Positions 1 through 8,907 of a DNA stretch of 64,000 nt are shown here, piece by piece. The stretch's first letter is position 1; every line of letters begins with the position of its first letter. The notes beneath the pieces were generated by a model. It made no database searches, was not told the origin of the DNA, and saw only the letters and a program-made list of their open reading frames with translations. A program made the position numbers and the translations under genes. This DNA comes from CAVVZJ01 sp963752755 (GTDB lineage Bacteria > Planctomycetota > Planctomycetia > Isosphaerales > Isosphaeraceae). The DNA lies in the NCBI GenBank assembly GCA_963752755.1, contig CAVVZJ010000004.1, forward strand, positions 62,001 to 126,000, in the 5' to 3' direction.

Positions 1-1155
1 GTGCATCTTTCCGACGATGACGTGGCCGACTTCCTCGCCTACCATCATGGCCGCCGCTCGCGACTCGGGCCGATGGTCCGCGTGAGCCTGCCGATCGTGG
101 CGGTGGTCGTGATCATCGATCTGGCCCTCTGGCGATCGGGCCGGTTCGATGTGGCGACCTTCACCTTCAGTCTTGTCTGGCTCCTGACCGCGCTGTCGCT
201 TTTCCCCTGGCTCTGGCGTCGTCAGCTCCGCAAGCTGGCTCGTCGCGGCGGCCCACGCGGTGAGCACGCCATCGAGATCGGCCCGGGTGGCCTGGTGGGC
301 CTGGCGCAGGGCAAGCCCGCCGTGCGGCGGTCGTGGGCGGTCGTGACCCGGATCGTGTCCACGGAGAAACACCTATTCTTTTACGTCTCCGATCCGGACG
401 CCGAGATCGTCTCCGTCGAGATCGTCCCTTACCGCGAGTTCGCCACCCCGGAAGACGCCGCCACGTTCCTCAACGCCGCGCGACGCTGGAAGGAGTCGGC
501 CTCGCGATCCGCCCCGGTGCCGTTCGCCGAGGACGCCGGACCCGCGATCGTTCCCGCGTCCGAGTCTCTCTCCGTCACCTTCGAGGCCAACGAAGCGGAC
601 CGCCGCCACGCCGCCCGCTCGCGACGGCGGGCCCTGAATCGCGAGCATCGCCTGGTGGCCCTGTGGACCCTCCTGAGTTTCTTCTGGACCGCCTGGCTCG
701 GCTACCATCTCTCCCAGGCGGCCGATCACCCGCTCGGACTCGTTCGAGACGACACGATCCCGGAACTCGCCCTCTTCGGATTCATGCTCTGCATCACGCT
801 CTCGGGACTCTGGACCTCGATCCGACATTACCTCCGTCGTCGGGTCGTCGAGTCGCGCGGGCCGATCACGTTGGCGATCAGCCCCGAGGGTTACACGCTC
901 CGCGACGCCAATGGCTCCCGGCACCTGTCGCAGTCCTGGGCGGCCGTTCCCGGCGTCGGTTCCGACGAGCGCTACCTCATCCTCGCCTATCAGGTTCTCG
1001 ATCCCCGCCGCGGCATGACGCTCAATCATTTGATCCCGCGTCGTGCGTTTCCGACGCCGGAGGCGGCGGAATCCTTCCTGGCCTCCGCGCGTCGATGGCA
1101 CGCCGTCGCCCACGGTTTGCCCGACCCGGCGTCCGAGACCGCGTCGGGCTCCTGA
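1..1155 (+). CDS. Membrane protein with two tandem YcxB-like units (5' end possibly outside window)
   Basis: The frame is open from the first base, so the GTG at position 1 is only the first possible start and the true N-terminus may be missing. The protein is an internal duplication. Each half has a charged N-terminal stretch, a pair of hydrophobic helices (about residues 26-72 and 222-275) and a soluble segment with a Ser-Trp motif, closing in the matching phrases FATPEDAATFLNAARRW and FPTPEAAESFLASARRW. This resembles the YcxB-like membrane family, normally a single unit. Its role is unknown. It ends in TGA about 130 bases before the next gene on the same strand. Identity is inferred from layout only. 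Confidence 0.6.
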   Translation: MHLSDDDVADFLAYHHGRRSRLGPMVRVSLPIVAVVVIIDLALWRSGRFDVATFTFSLVWLLTALSLFPWLWRRQLRKLARRGGPRGEHAIEIGPGGLVGLAQGKPAVRRSWAVVTRIVSTEKHLFFYVSDPDAEIVSVEIVPYREFATPEDAATFLNAARRWKESASRSAPVPFAEDAGPAIVPASESLSVTFEANEADRRHAARSRRRALNREHRLVALWTLLSFFWTAWLGYHLSQAADHPLGLVRDDTIPELALFGFMLCITLSGLWTSIRHYLRRRVVESRGPITLAISPEGYTLRDANGSRHLSQSWAAVPGVGSDERYLILAYQVLDPRRGMTLNHLIPRRAFPTPEAAESFLASARRWHAVAHGLPDPASETASGS

Positions 1156-1283
1156 GCCCCGGTCTTTCGGTTCGGGACCAGAAATCGGCGGGGTTGATAG
1201 GTGACAGGCCGACCCGTTCACGCGATAATTCGGGCATCCGTCGTCACGTCCCGATCCGCGACACCCCGGGAGCCGAGAGTGCC

Positions 1284-2477
1284 ATGAACCGACCGAACGC
1301 GAAGCGTTGCCCGCGTGCGAATGCCACCCGACGCGCCTTCCTCCAGTCGGCCTCCGCCACCGCCGGACTCGCCGCCCTCGCGACCGCCCCGACCTTCGCA
1401 CGCCACGTCGGACCCGACGATCAGAAGCGGCTCGAAGGGCTCGGCATCCCCGGCCCGTTCCCCGGCCGCGTGGTCGAAGTCCAGCATCCCGGCTCCTGCC
1501 CCGGCGGCACGCCCGACCCCGAGGCCGTGCGCCGGATGGTCCGGCACGGGATCGGTGCTCTGACCGGCATCGAGGAACCGGTCGAAGCCTGGCGCTCGAT
1601 GTTCGAGCCCGGCGACGTCGTCGGCATCAAGGTCAACCCGGTCGGCAACCCGCTCGCGATCAGCAACTACGCCACGGTTCATGCCCTCGTCGAAGGGCTC
1701 GAGTCAGCGGGTGTCAAGCGCAAGGACATCATCGTCTTCGAACGCTACAAGGACGCCTTCCTCGATTCGGGCTACAAGGACCACCTCCCCGACGGCTGCC
1801 AGTGGGACTGGGCCGCCGAGACCTACACCGAGCCTCAGCTCGACATCGAACGCTACGACCCTGACGTCTTCGTCGAGCTGCCGATCGTCCACGCCAAGCC
1901 CGGCATCCACAACCCGAAGGACGAGCGCACTCGCCGCTCCCACCTCTCCAGGACCGTCACTCAGCGCGTCAACAAGATCATCGGCATCCCCGTCCTCAAG
2001 GACCACGGCTCCGGTGGCGTGACCCTGGCCTTGAAGAACATGAGCCACGGCTTCGTCAACAACGTCAGCCGCAGCCACGGCACCGCCGACACCAACACCT
2101 GCAACCTCTTCATCCCCGCGATCGTCTCCCACCCGATCATCCGCCAGAAGGTCGTTCTCCAGGTCCTCGACGGCCTGAACGCCGTCTTCCAGGGCGGCCC
2201 CGGTGCCCAGAAGCCGTACGTCTGGCAATACGAGGCCCTCTTCTTCGCCACCGACCCGGTCGCCATGGACCACGTCTGCTGGGAGATCGTCGATGCCAAG
2301 CGCGTCGCCGAGGGCCTCCCCCCCGTCGCCGAGCTGGGCCGCAAGGCCCAGAACCCGACCCACACCGAGGGTTTCGACTACCGCCAACCCCAGCACATCC
2401 CCGGCGCCGCCGCCCTCGGCCTGGGCGTCTTCGACAAGGCGAAGATCGACCACAAGATTCTCAAGCTCGGCGCCTGA
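1284..2477 (+). CDS. DUF362 domain-containing protein with Tat signal
   Basis: The 397-residue protein starts at the ATG after a short leader. Residues 15-21 read TRRAFLQ, a twin-arginine export motif, followed by an Ala-rich hydrophobic stretch and a TFA-R cleavage-like site near residue 37. The frame is open further upstream, but that extension is out-of-frame shadow of the preceding gene, so the Tat start is preferred. The mature part matches the DUF362 layout: a metal-site-like segment around DVVGIKVNPVG, a central KIIGIPVLKDH stretch and a C-terminal DPVAMDHVCWEIV segment. DUF362 proteins are poorly characterised and sometimes linked to iron-sulfur or redox chemistry. Export by Tat suggests folding with cofactor in the cytoplasm (inference). 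Confidence 0.75.
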   Translation: MNRPNAKRCPRANATRRAFLQSASATAGLAALATAPTFARHVGPDDQKRLEGLGIPGPFPGRVVEVQHPGSCPGGTPDPEAVRRMVRHGIGALTGIEEPVEAWRSMFEPGDVVGIKVNPVGNPLAISNYATVHALVEGLESAGVKRKDIIVFERYKDAFLDSGYKDHLPDGCQWDWAAETYTEPQLDIERYDPDVFVELPIVHAKPGIHNPKDERTRRSHLSRTVTQRVNKIIGIPVLKDHGSGGVTLALKNMSHGFVNNVSRSHGTADTNTCNLFIPAIVSHPIIRQKVVLQVLDGLNAVFQGGPGAQKPYVWQYEALFFATDPVAMDHVCWEIVDAKRVAEGLPPVAELGRKAQNPTHTEGFDYRQPQHIPGAAALGLGVFDKAKIDHKILKLGA

Positions 2478-2524
2478 TCCGGGCCCAATCCCTCACGAGA
2501 AACACGTCGTCGATTCTCTGGATA

Positions 2525-2617
2525 GGGTGCGTCGAGTCCTCGACGACGCACCAACACGTCGTCGTCAGAAAGTAGCATCGTTCGCGGATGGTGCGTCGTC
2601 GAGGACTCGACGCACCC
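2525..2617. repeat. Inverted repeat, 28-bp perfect arms (dispersed palindrome family)
   Basis: Bases 2525-2552 are exactly reverse-complementary to 2590-2617, with a 37-base spacer. Each arm is itself partly palindromic around GTCGAG/CTCGAC. It lies between the convergent DUF362 and PEP-CTERM genes, where a stable hairpin could also act as a bidirectional terminator. The layout resembles the other short palindromic elements in this window. Confidence 0.75.
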
Positions 2618-2693
2618 GACCTTCAAACAACCGCGGGCGCATTGCGCCCGCGGCTGCGAGTCCCTGGCCGGTCCAGCGGCACCCGGCGATGGT

Positions 2694-3479
2694 TCAGGCC
2701 ACCTTCCGACGGCGTCGGCGGTAGGCGAAGGCGATCCCGGTCAGCGCGGCGATGGCGGTGTGGACCAGGGTCGCGGGTTCGGGGACAACGCTGACCCCCT
2801 CCCGCACGTCGTAGCCGCCCGAGCCGTTGAGCGTGAAGAGGAACGTGCGGTTCGACAGGCCGTAGGAATCTGGCTCGCCGATGACCCCGTTGGTCTGAGC
2901 CCCGGTCACGAGCCCATTGAGCGTGACGGCGCTACTCCCGTTGTTCAGGCCGACGGTGACGTCACTCCTCGTGTTCGTGATGTCGCCGTAGCTGAAGATG
3001 ATGCTGCCGGCCGCCAGGCCGAAACGGTTGCCGGCCCCGAGCAGGATGGCCTCGGCCGTGACCGTCCCGCCTTCGCTGAAGGGGCGGACACCGTCCCAGA
3101 ACGCGTCGAACTCGCCCGTGCGGGTGTTGTTGATCCTCAAGGTGCCGGGCGGCAGGAGCAGGTCGTCCCAGATTGGCGCGATCATCGGAGTGGAGTAGGG
3201 GAAGCCAGAGTTACCATACGAAGTATTCGTCGTTCCAAACTGGAGATTCCCGTTCGAGCTGAGATTGATCTGGGTCTTGGACCCCCCGAAGAAGGGGCTG
3301 GTAAAGGTGAACCCCAGGTTGAAGGGCCCGTAAACGTTGTCATCGATGCCAGTCGAGACGATCGTGTCCGAGGCATCGGTGGGCACGTAGAGTTGGGCCC
3401 GCGACCGATCGGGAGCGGAGAGCAACACCGCGAGTGCCGCCAGGCCGAAGGTGATTCGTGCATTGACAAGTCGCGTCAT
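2694..3479 (-). CDS. PEP-CTERM sorting domain-containing surface protein
   Basis: A 261-residue secreted protein. The start ATG at 3479 is preceded by a strong GAGGAGG ribosome site (complement of 3484-3490), which rules out the longer upstream extension. Residues 1-27 are a Sec signal peptide ending near SRAQ. The body is Gly/Asn/Thr-rich with a segment typical of planctomycete surface proteins (SSNGNLQFG, MIAPIWDDL). The C-terminus has VPEPATL followed by a hydrophobic helix and the Arg-rich tail YRRRRRK, the tripartite PEP-CTERM signal cut by exosortases. The exosortase in this window (28.8 kb) is a plausible processing enzyme, although the two are not adjacent. The specific function is unknown. 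Confidence 0.88.
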   Translation of the reverse strand: MTRLVNARITFGLAALAVLLSAPDRSRAQLYVPTDASDTIVSTGIDDNVYGPFNLGFTFTSPFFGGSKTQINLSSNGNLQFGTTNTSYGNSGFPYSTPMIAPIWDDLLLPPGTLRINNTRTGEFDAFWDGVRPFSEGGTVTAEAILLGAGNRFGLAAGSIIFSYGDITNTRSDVTVGLNNGSSAVTLNGLVTGAQTNGVIGEPDSYGLSNRTFLFTLNGSGGYDVREGVSVVPEPATLVHTAIAALTGIAFAYRRRRRKVA

Positions 3480-3736
3480 TTTAACCTCCTCTTTCCCCAA
3501 GTGCCGAGGCAGTGACTCCAGAGCTGGAGTCGTGGTTTCGGCTGCGCTGACGGCGCCGGTTCGGGAATCATCCAGGATAGGGAGGAATCCCAGACCGCAT
3601 GAAACTACCGATTGGTTCAACTGCAATCAAGTTTTATTCCGGTTCTGTTGCAAAAAACAATAACATGGGCGAGCGCAGCGGAATCTGATGCCTCTTCGTT
3701 CACGATCTGGGCGGTGGGGTGGCCGGGCCTCGCGGC

Positions 3737-4159
3737 TCACAGTAGGAAAAGGGGTTCCAGCCGGAACCAATGGGTCCAGGAGACGTCGAATGCATCGATC
3801 GCGCGTTTGCCCGACTCGCCTTCGAGCGAGAACAACTCGACCGCGCCCCGGAAACCGAACAACTGGCTGCCGGACCAGTTCAGCCCCAGGTCGTGGGCTG
3901 TTCCCAGGTCGATCCACGAGTAGTATTCCACGCCGCCGGGGTAGAGCCGCGGCTGGGCGGAATAGTGGAATTTCACCTGATTGTCCAGCAGGGCGAGGAT
4001 CTGGTACGTGATCTTCACCATCGGCTGCGCCAGGCGAAAGACGTCGCTCGAATAGACCGTCGTCAGCCGGAGGGTGATCTGGTCCGCGAACGGGTTGAAG
4101 AGATTGGCGTTCGTGCCTCGCTTGACGGTCTCGACCCGGATGATTCTGACTGATGGCAT
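3737..4159 (-). CDS. Conserved-looking hypothetical protein, 140 aa
   Basis: Not recognised. The ATG at 4159 has a GGGGAG ribosome site just upstream, so the longer upstream frame, which is Arg/Pro-rich and unlike real protein, is excluded. The product has balanced composition with many aromatic residues (VEYYSWIDLG, FDVSWTHWFRLEPLF). There is no signal peptide, membrane helix or known motif. It reads as a compact beta-rich cytoplasmic protein. Nothing in its neighbourhood points to a function. Confidence 0.6.
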   Translation of the reverse strand: MPSVRIIRVETVKRGTNANLFNPFADQITLRLTTVYSSDVFRLAQPMVKITYQILALLDNQVKFHYSAQPRLYPGGVEYYSWIDLGTAHDLGLNWSGSQLFGFRGAVELFSLEGESGKRAIDAFDVSWTHWFRLEPLFLL

Positions 4160-4206
4160 GGTGTCTCCCCGGATGGAAGCTGATCGGCGTCGATGATGGC
4201 TTGGCG

Positions 4207-4289
4207 TCGGGTGCCGCTGGCGGCAACTTGCCCGCCAGTGTCTTCTTACCGACCGGATCACTGGCGGGCAAGACGCCAGTGGCACCCGA
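4207..4289. repeat. Imperfect inverted repeat, GGGTGCCACTGGCG family
   Basis: About 30-base arms (around 4207-4240 and 4259-4289) read GTGCCGCTGGCGGCAACTTG and its approximate reverse complement. Relatives occur at 5316-5355 and 50805-50888, so this is a dispersed palindromic family. The rest of 4160-4509 shows no credible gene. Confidence 0.7.
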
Positions 4290-4509
4290 TGATAGCGCCA
4301 CCCCCGCGCCGGAGCGGATCTGGCCGCCGCGGCCCTCTTCGAGGTAACGTGGGTTCTTCTCGGCGGGGACGTCCCGCCTGGCCTGGTTGTTCTGCGAGGG
4401 GATGGCGGGATGAGCGAATCGGCCCAGGCGTTGTACCGCAGCTCGGGCGCGTTGGTGCGCACCTCGTTCGCGAAGGATCGAACGAGAGCGTTGGAGTTCT
4501 GACGCGCCC

Positions 4510-5265
4510 ATGCCTCGCTTCGTTTCCGAGGTCCAACCTCCGCGCGACCAATCGCGGCACCTACGATTGCTCGACGTCGGCTGCGGTTCCGGTTGGTCCA
4601 CGCTCGCGTTCGCCGAGGCCGGTTACGACGCCACGGGCATCGACCTCAACCCGGTCGCCTTCGAGCCGCCCCCGCTCGAGCGCTGCCGGCTCCGCGAAGG
4701 CGGCGCGACCGACATTCCCTTCGACGCAGACGCCTTCGACGCGGTCGTCTGCTACCAGTGCCTGGAGCACGTCCCCGACCCTCGCCGCGCCCTGGACGAG
4801 ATGGCCCGGGTCTGCCGCCCGGGGGGCCTCATCGCCGTCGTCGGCCCCAACCTCGTCAGCCCGCTTCCCGGCCTCGCCGACGCCCTCAGGCCCTCCTCGT
4901 GGCGCTCGCTCCCGTTCCGTCTCCGACCGGGCATGCCGCGGCACCCCTACGGCAATACGGTCCCCGAGATCCTCGCGGTCAGCCTCCTCCGCTCGGCCCA
5001 GCTCCTCGCCAAGCTGTCGCGACGGTCCCCGCGCTTCACGATGCGGGAGCCGGATATCGTGCCTCCGCTCCACGCCGACAACGACGCCTGCTACCTCTGC
5101 AATCCGACGGACCGGATCGCCTACTTCCAGGGCCGGGGCTTCTCCATCGAACGGCGCGGAAAACCCGGCCGCCCGCCCCTCTCGTATCTTCTCGCTGGCG
5201 GGACGTGCGTCGCCGCCCGCAAGTCGGCGGGTGGCCGTGGTCTCGTCTCCGAGACCACGGTTTGA
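4510..5265 (+). CDS. Class I SAM-dependent methyltransferase
   Basis: Residues 19-30 read LLDVGCGSGWST, the glycine-rich SAM-binding motif I of the Rossmann-fold methyltransferases. It is followed by an acidic GIDLNP strand end (motif II) and the DAVVCYQCLEHVPDP segment typical of Methyltransf_11/UbiE-like enzymes. The substrate cannot be told. Family members usually have more residues before motif I. Only about 18 are present and there is no clear ribosome site, so the N-terminus may be shortened. The last residues (GRGLVSETTV) and the stop codon fall inside a palindromic repeat at 5230-5309, so the native C-terminus may also have been replaced. Confidence 0.72.
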   Translation: MPRFVSEVQPPRDQSRHLRLLDVGCGSGWSTLAFAEAGYDATGIDLNPVAFEPPPLERCRLREGGATDIPFDADAFDAVVCYQCLEHVPDPRRALDEMARVCRPGGLIAVVGPNLVSPLPGLADALRPSSWRSLPFRLRPGMPRHPYGNTVPEILAVSLLRSAQLLAKLSRRSPRFTMREPDIVPPLHADNDACYLCNPTDRIAYFQGRGFSIERRGKPGRPPLSYLLAGGTCVAARKSAGGRGLVSETTV

Positions 5266-5355
5266 TGGTCGCTCGCAGCCGTGGCCCTGAAGACAGGACC
5301 ACAGCCACCCGCCGACCGGATCACTGGCGGGCAAGTTGCCGCCAGTGGCACCCGA
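5230..5355. repeat. Two adjoining palindromic repeats at methyltransferase 3' end
   Basis: At 5230-5309, GGTGGCCGTGGTCTCG and GGACCACAGCCACC form the outer arms of an imperfect hairpin, with further GTGGTCTCG/CGAGACCAC pairing inside. It is followed at 5316-5355 by GATCACTGGCGGGCAAG and a GCCAGTGGCACCC end, matching the element at 4207-4289. The methyltransferase stop codon lies within the first element, and the truncated WD40 frame begins just after the second. Confidence 0.68.
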
Positions 5356-5424
5356 CGCCGGTCCACATCAACTCCGGACGGGTGGCTTGTCTGAGATGTC
5401 CCGACCGCCCGGAAGCTCGGCGAA

Positions 5425-6456
5425 TTGCCGCCAAACACCGGCTGGGCGGTGGCAATCTCGCCCGACGGACGGACCCTGGCGGTCGCCCGGCTCGCCAGGA
5501 AAATCGGTTTCTACTCCCTCCCCGACCTCCGGCCGATGGCCGAGGTCGCTCTCGCGCTCCCGGACACCCCGGAGCGGGTCGCCTACTCGCCCGACGGCAG
5601 CATGCTGGCGGCCTGGGTCGGGGCGTCGATCTGGGTCGGCGAGGCCCGGACCGGCCGACAGAAGCGGGTGGTGGAGGTGGAGGGCCCGATCAAGTCACTG
5701 GCCTTCGCACGCGACCCGAGGCTCGTCGTGATCGGGTTTCAGGGCGGGACCGTCGCCGGTTGGGACCTGGCGACCGGTCAGATGACCTGGTCATCACCGG
5801 CGCACGGGCTCAAGGAAGTGCGCGGAATGGCCGTCTCCCCGGATGGGGCCGTGGCCGCATCCGGCGGCCAGGACGGCCGCGTGATCCTCTGGGACGTGAA
5901 GACCGGCGACGAACTCCGCACCCTTGACGCAGAGCAAGGGGCCGTCGAGTCAGTCGCGTTTTCCCCCGACGGCACGAAGCTGGCCGTCGGGCACGGCAGT
6001 TCCGTCGCGACCTGGCAGCTCGCCCAGTCGAGTCGGGCGACCCCGAAAGTTTCGGCCCGACCGAAAACCTCGCCCCGTCCCAAGGACACCCGACGGTTCG
6101 CCCGCCATTCCGACGCGCTGATCTCCGAGCCGGTGACATGGCACGTCGCCGAGCGCCGATGCAAGGAGATGGGCGGACACCTGGCCACGTTCGAGACCCC
6201 CGCCGAGCGCGAGTTTCTCCTCAAGCTCATCCAGGACGCCGATACCTCGGCCTGGGTCGGGGCGTCCGACGAGGAGGAGGAAGGCACGTGGGTCAGGGTG
6301 ACGGGGGAGCGAGTCACCAGGGAACAGCAGGAGGGTTGGGGCCTCGACAACCACGAGAATGCCCAGCACTGGCTCTGTTACTGGAAGAACACCGGGGTGT
6401 TCGACGACAACTTCTCCGGGACCCGGATGCCCTTCGTGTGCGAGTGGAAGGACTGA
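5425..6456 (+). CDS. WD40-repeat protein with C-terminal C-type lectin domain, N-terminally truncated
   Basis: The first usable start is a TTG at 5425, but WD40-like coding runs back to 5395. It meets a TGA at 5392-5394 exactly where a WD40 blade would carry the Trp of V-W-D-V. The visible protein has about four WD40 blades (VAISPDGRTLA, VAYSPDGSMLA, MAVSPDGAVAASGGQDGRV, VAFSPDGTKLAVGHG), a basic Pro/Arg linker near residue 215, and a C-terminal domain from about 225. That domain has the hallmarks of C-type lectins: CKEMGGHLATFET, SAWVGASDEEEEGTW and the closing FVCEWKD. WD40 proteins of planctomycetes are normally much longer, often with an N-terminal kinase or membrane part, so this is probably the tail of a larger gene. 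It may not be expressed. Confidence 0.68.
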   Translation: MPPNTGWAVAISPDGRTLAVARLARKIGFYSLPDLRPMAEVALALPDTPERVAYSPDGSMLAAWVGASIWVGEARTGRQKRVVEVEGPIKSLAFARDPRLVVIGFQGGTVAGWDLATGQMTWSSPAHGLKEVRGMAVSPDGAVAASGGQDGRVILWDVKTGDELRTLDAEQGAVESVAFSPDGTKLAVGHGSSVATWQLAQSSRATPKVSARPKTSPRPKDTRRFARHSDALISEPVTWHVAERRCKEMGGHLATFETPAEREFLLKLIQDADTSAWVGASDEEEEGTWVRVTGERVTREQQEGWGLDNHENAQHWLCYWKNTGVFDDNFSGTRMPFVCEWKD

Positions 6457-7059
6457 CCGCCCCCCGCGAGTGGCCCTGATGGGGAGCTCACTCCTCACCT
6501 TTCGGGGCCGGTCCACGTCCGAAGGGTCGAGCCCGCATCCCGACCCGGCGACCGGGCCACCAGGACATGCGGCTCCCTCCTCGCTCCGTTGGGTGGCGTT
6601 GGTCACGTCGCCGATATCACACATTCATGGTTGCCAGCAATGATGATCGCAAGGTCAGGGCCACCACGACCCGACCGGGGCTCGCCTCCGCCCGGCCGAC
6701 CCCGACCTCGGGTTCTCGGCGACGACGGGGCCATCTCATCGCCGGACGCTTCCACCCCGCCAGGTTCGACAACTGGTCGATTGTGTGCTAGATTAAACAT
6801 TGGCTCTTTGGCAATCCAATTCCTCGACCGTCCCGGCGATGACGCGCCTCGTATGGAGACGGTGGGCGCCGAGCGAACTTCAAAATGGGCAAAGCTGAGT
6901 TGTTAACTGCCGAAAGAACAAGGAATTGTGGCCTGGCCGGTCGGCAGCGAAGGCGCGTCCTCCCGGCGTCCCTGAGTCGTCCTGGAAGCGTTCCGACAAC
7001 GTCCCGTGCGCGTCTCCATCGCGTTCGCCGCGGCATCCTCGTTGTAATTCCTGGCGAGT
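6457..7059. other. Intergenic region, nothing recognised
   Basis: About 600 bases between the WD40-lectin gene and the convergent membrane-protein gene. Open frames here have Pro/Arg-rich shadow composition and no family motif. No RNA gene or clear hairpin was recognised. Confidence 0.5.
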
Positions 7060-7716
7060 TTAGGCCGGTGCCACCGCAACCTCGGGCCGAGGTCGTCCGC
7101 TTCGTCCCGAGGCGAAATACCGAGCCGCCCAGCCGCCGAGGAAGGCCCAGAGCAGGGCCTCCAGCCCCATGCCGATCCGCACGAAGACCGGCGGATCGAC
7201 AGTCGGAAGGACCGGCGGCGGTCCCGGCGGTCCGCCAAGCCCGCCCATCATGTTGCGAAACCCTCCACCCGTGCCCCCCATGCCCATCATGCCGCCCATG
7301 CCGCTCATCATACCACCCAGGCCCCCGCTGCCTGCCGGAATCGAGTCGCTGATGACGCCCGGCTGAGGCCGAACGAATCCCGGCGAGTTCTTCATCTGAT
7401 CCGTGATGTGCAGCTCGTCGTAAATCGCATCAAAGAGGCTCGGGGCCAGAAGATACGGCCCGAGGTAGCGGCCGTTCCAGGGCACGAAATGGAGCAGGAT
7501 GTAACTCCAGCCGAGCAGGGCAAACCCCGTCCAGAAGACCCGCCGTGGACCCTGGCCGAAGAGGATGCCCAGCAGCGAGGCGACGAGCAGGAAGAACGTC
7601 AAGGAGTACAGGCCACCCGCCCACGACGGCGTGGCGTTGTGGATCGCCGCGAAGCCGATCGCCACCACGGCCACCAGCGCCAGCAGGCCCGAGATCGAGA
7701 GGTGGAGTCGTCGCAT
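7060..7716 (-). CDS. Hypothetical membrane protein with Gly/Met-rich loop, 218 aa
   Basis: Not recognised. The ATG at 7716 begins MRRLHLSISGLLALVAVVA, a positively charged start followed by a hydrophobic helix. Two further helices follow near residues 35-80. A middle segment is built from GGMMSGMGGMMGMGG-type repeats followed by a PPGPPPVLP stretch, and a last helix lies near residue 190. The layout suggests an inner-membrane protein with a flexible low-complexity loop. It is 53 bases downstream of gluQRS on the same strand and could share its transcript. The longer upstream reading is rejected because it runs through gluQRS in another frame. Confidence 0.55.
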   Translation of the reverse strand: MRRLHLSISGLLALVAVVAIGFAAIHNATPSWAGGLYSLTFFLLVASLLGILFGQGPRRVFWTGFALLGWSYILLHFVPWNGRYLGPYLLAPSLFDAIYDELHITDQMKNSPGFVRPQPGVISDSIPAGSGGLGGMMSGMGGMMGMGGTGGGFRNMMGGLGGPPGPPPVLPTVDPPVFVRIGMGLEALLWAFLGGWAARYFASGRSGRPRPEVAVAPA

Positions 7717-7769
7717 GGGTCCGATCTCCCGAAGAAGCTGGCCCATCCTAAGACATTCGTCGAGGTGTC

Positions 7770-8741
7770 TCAAGGCGTGAGCCGGGCGACCTCCGCCGGG
7801 TCCACCACCCACGGCTGCGTCGGGATCGCGAACGGATCGACCTCCCCGAGCAGTTGGCCCGGGTTCGACGGCTCGGCGCTGTCTCGCCAGCCGCAGGATC
7901 GAGCGATCCAGCCGACGAGGTCGGCCGGATTCACGCCTTGTTGACGCAGGGTCGTCAGCTTGATCGACTGCTCCCGCTTGGCGAGCCGCCGTCCTTCGAG
8001 GGTGACGGCCAGGGGCACATGGCCGAACCCGGGCACGTCCCATCCGAGGGCGCGGAAGAGGAGGATCTGACGAGGAGTGCTGGTCACGAGGTCGTCACCC
8101 CGGATGACCTGGTTGACCCCCATTGCGGCGTCGTCGCAGACGACCGCGAGCTGGTACGACGGCGATCCGCCCGACCTGCCGAGCAGGAAATCGCCCCCGA
8201 CCTTCGCGGGGTCGAGCCGGCAAGGACCGCGGTACAGGTCCTCCCAGGATACTTCCCGGCTCGGCACCCGGAACCGCCAGGCGAACGGTCGATCGCCGAG
8301 AGCCTCGCAATCCGCGGCACAACGGTGGGCACAGAGTCCGGGATACGACGGTCCTTCCTCCTCGGAATGAGGCGCCGAGGCGAACCGGGCGATCTCGGCA
8401 CGCGTACAGGTGCATGGGTATACCTGTTCCGACTGCTTCAGCCGTTCGAGGGCCGTCGCGTAGTCGTCGAGCCGCCGCGACTGCTCGTAAGGGGCGTGCG
8501 GCCCGCCGACATCCGGCCCCTCGTCCCAGTCGAGCCCAATCCAGCGGAGGTCTTCCATCGCCGCCTTGACCATCCCCGGGCGGACCCGCGAGGCGTCGAT
8601 GTCCTCGACACGGAGGATCAGCCGCCCCCCGCCCGACCGCGCCGCCAGCCAGGCCAGCAGGAACGTCCGGGCGTGGCCCAGATGCAGGCGACCCGTGGGC
8701 GACGGGGCCAGCCGGCCGACGGGAATCGGGTCCTCCAGCAT
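7770..8741 (-). CDS. gluQRS: Glutamyl-Q tRNA(Asp) synthetase
   Basis: At 323 residues it has the length of GluQRS, a truncated glutamyl-tRNA synthetase that lacks the anticodon-binding domain and glutamylates queuosine in tRNA-Asp. The nucleotide-binding HIGH signature is HLGHAR at residues 20-25 and the KMSKS-like loop is LAKREQSIKL near residue 255. Between them are RVEDIDASR and a YPCTCTRAE segment with a later CAHRC pair, consistent with the zinc site of this family. The start MLEDPIPVGRLAPSPTGR matches the family N-terminus. It is divergent from prfB. Confidence 0.93.
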   Translation of the reverse strand: MLEDPIPVGRLAPSPTGRLHLGHARTFLLAWLAARSGGGRLILRVEDIDASRVRPGMVKAAMEDLRWIGLDWDEGPDVGGPHAPYEQSRRLDDYATALERLKQSEQVYPCTCTRAEIARFASAPHSEEEGPSYPGLCAHRCAADCEALGDRPFAWRFRVPSREVSWEDLYRGPCRLDPAKVGGDFLLGRSGGSPSYQLAVVCDDAAMGVNQVIRGDDLVTSTPRQILLFRALGWDVPGFGHVPLAVTLEGRRLAKREQSIKLTTLRQQGVNPADLVGWIARSCGWRDSAEPSNPGQLLGEVDPFAIPTQPWVVDPAEVARLTP

Positions 8742-8907
8742 CGAATCCTCACGAATGCAGCCGGACTGGTCGCCCGGAAGCCGACCGTGTACGATACTTC
8801 CACCGGGTTTATTCTGCCCCGATGCGGCAAGCGGGGCGAGTCGGATGTGGTCAACGAACCCGGTGGAGTCTCCTCAATTCCGGCCTCTGGCCGGAGGAAC
8901 GATTGCG

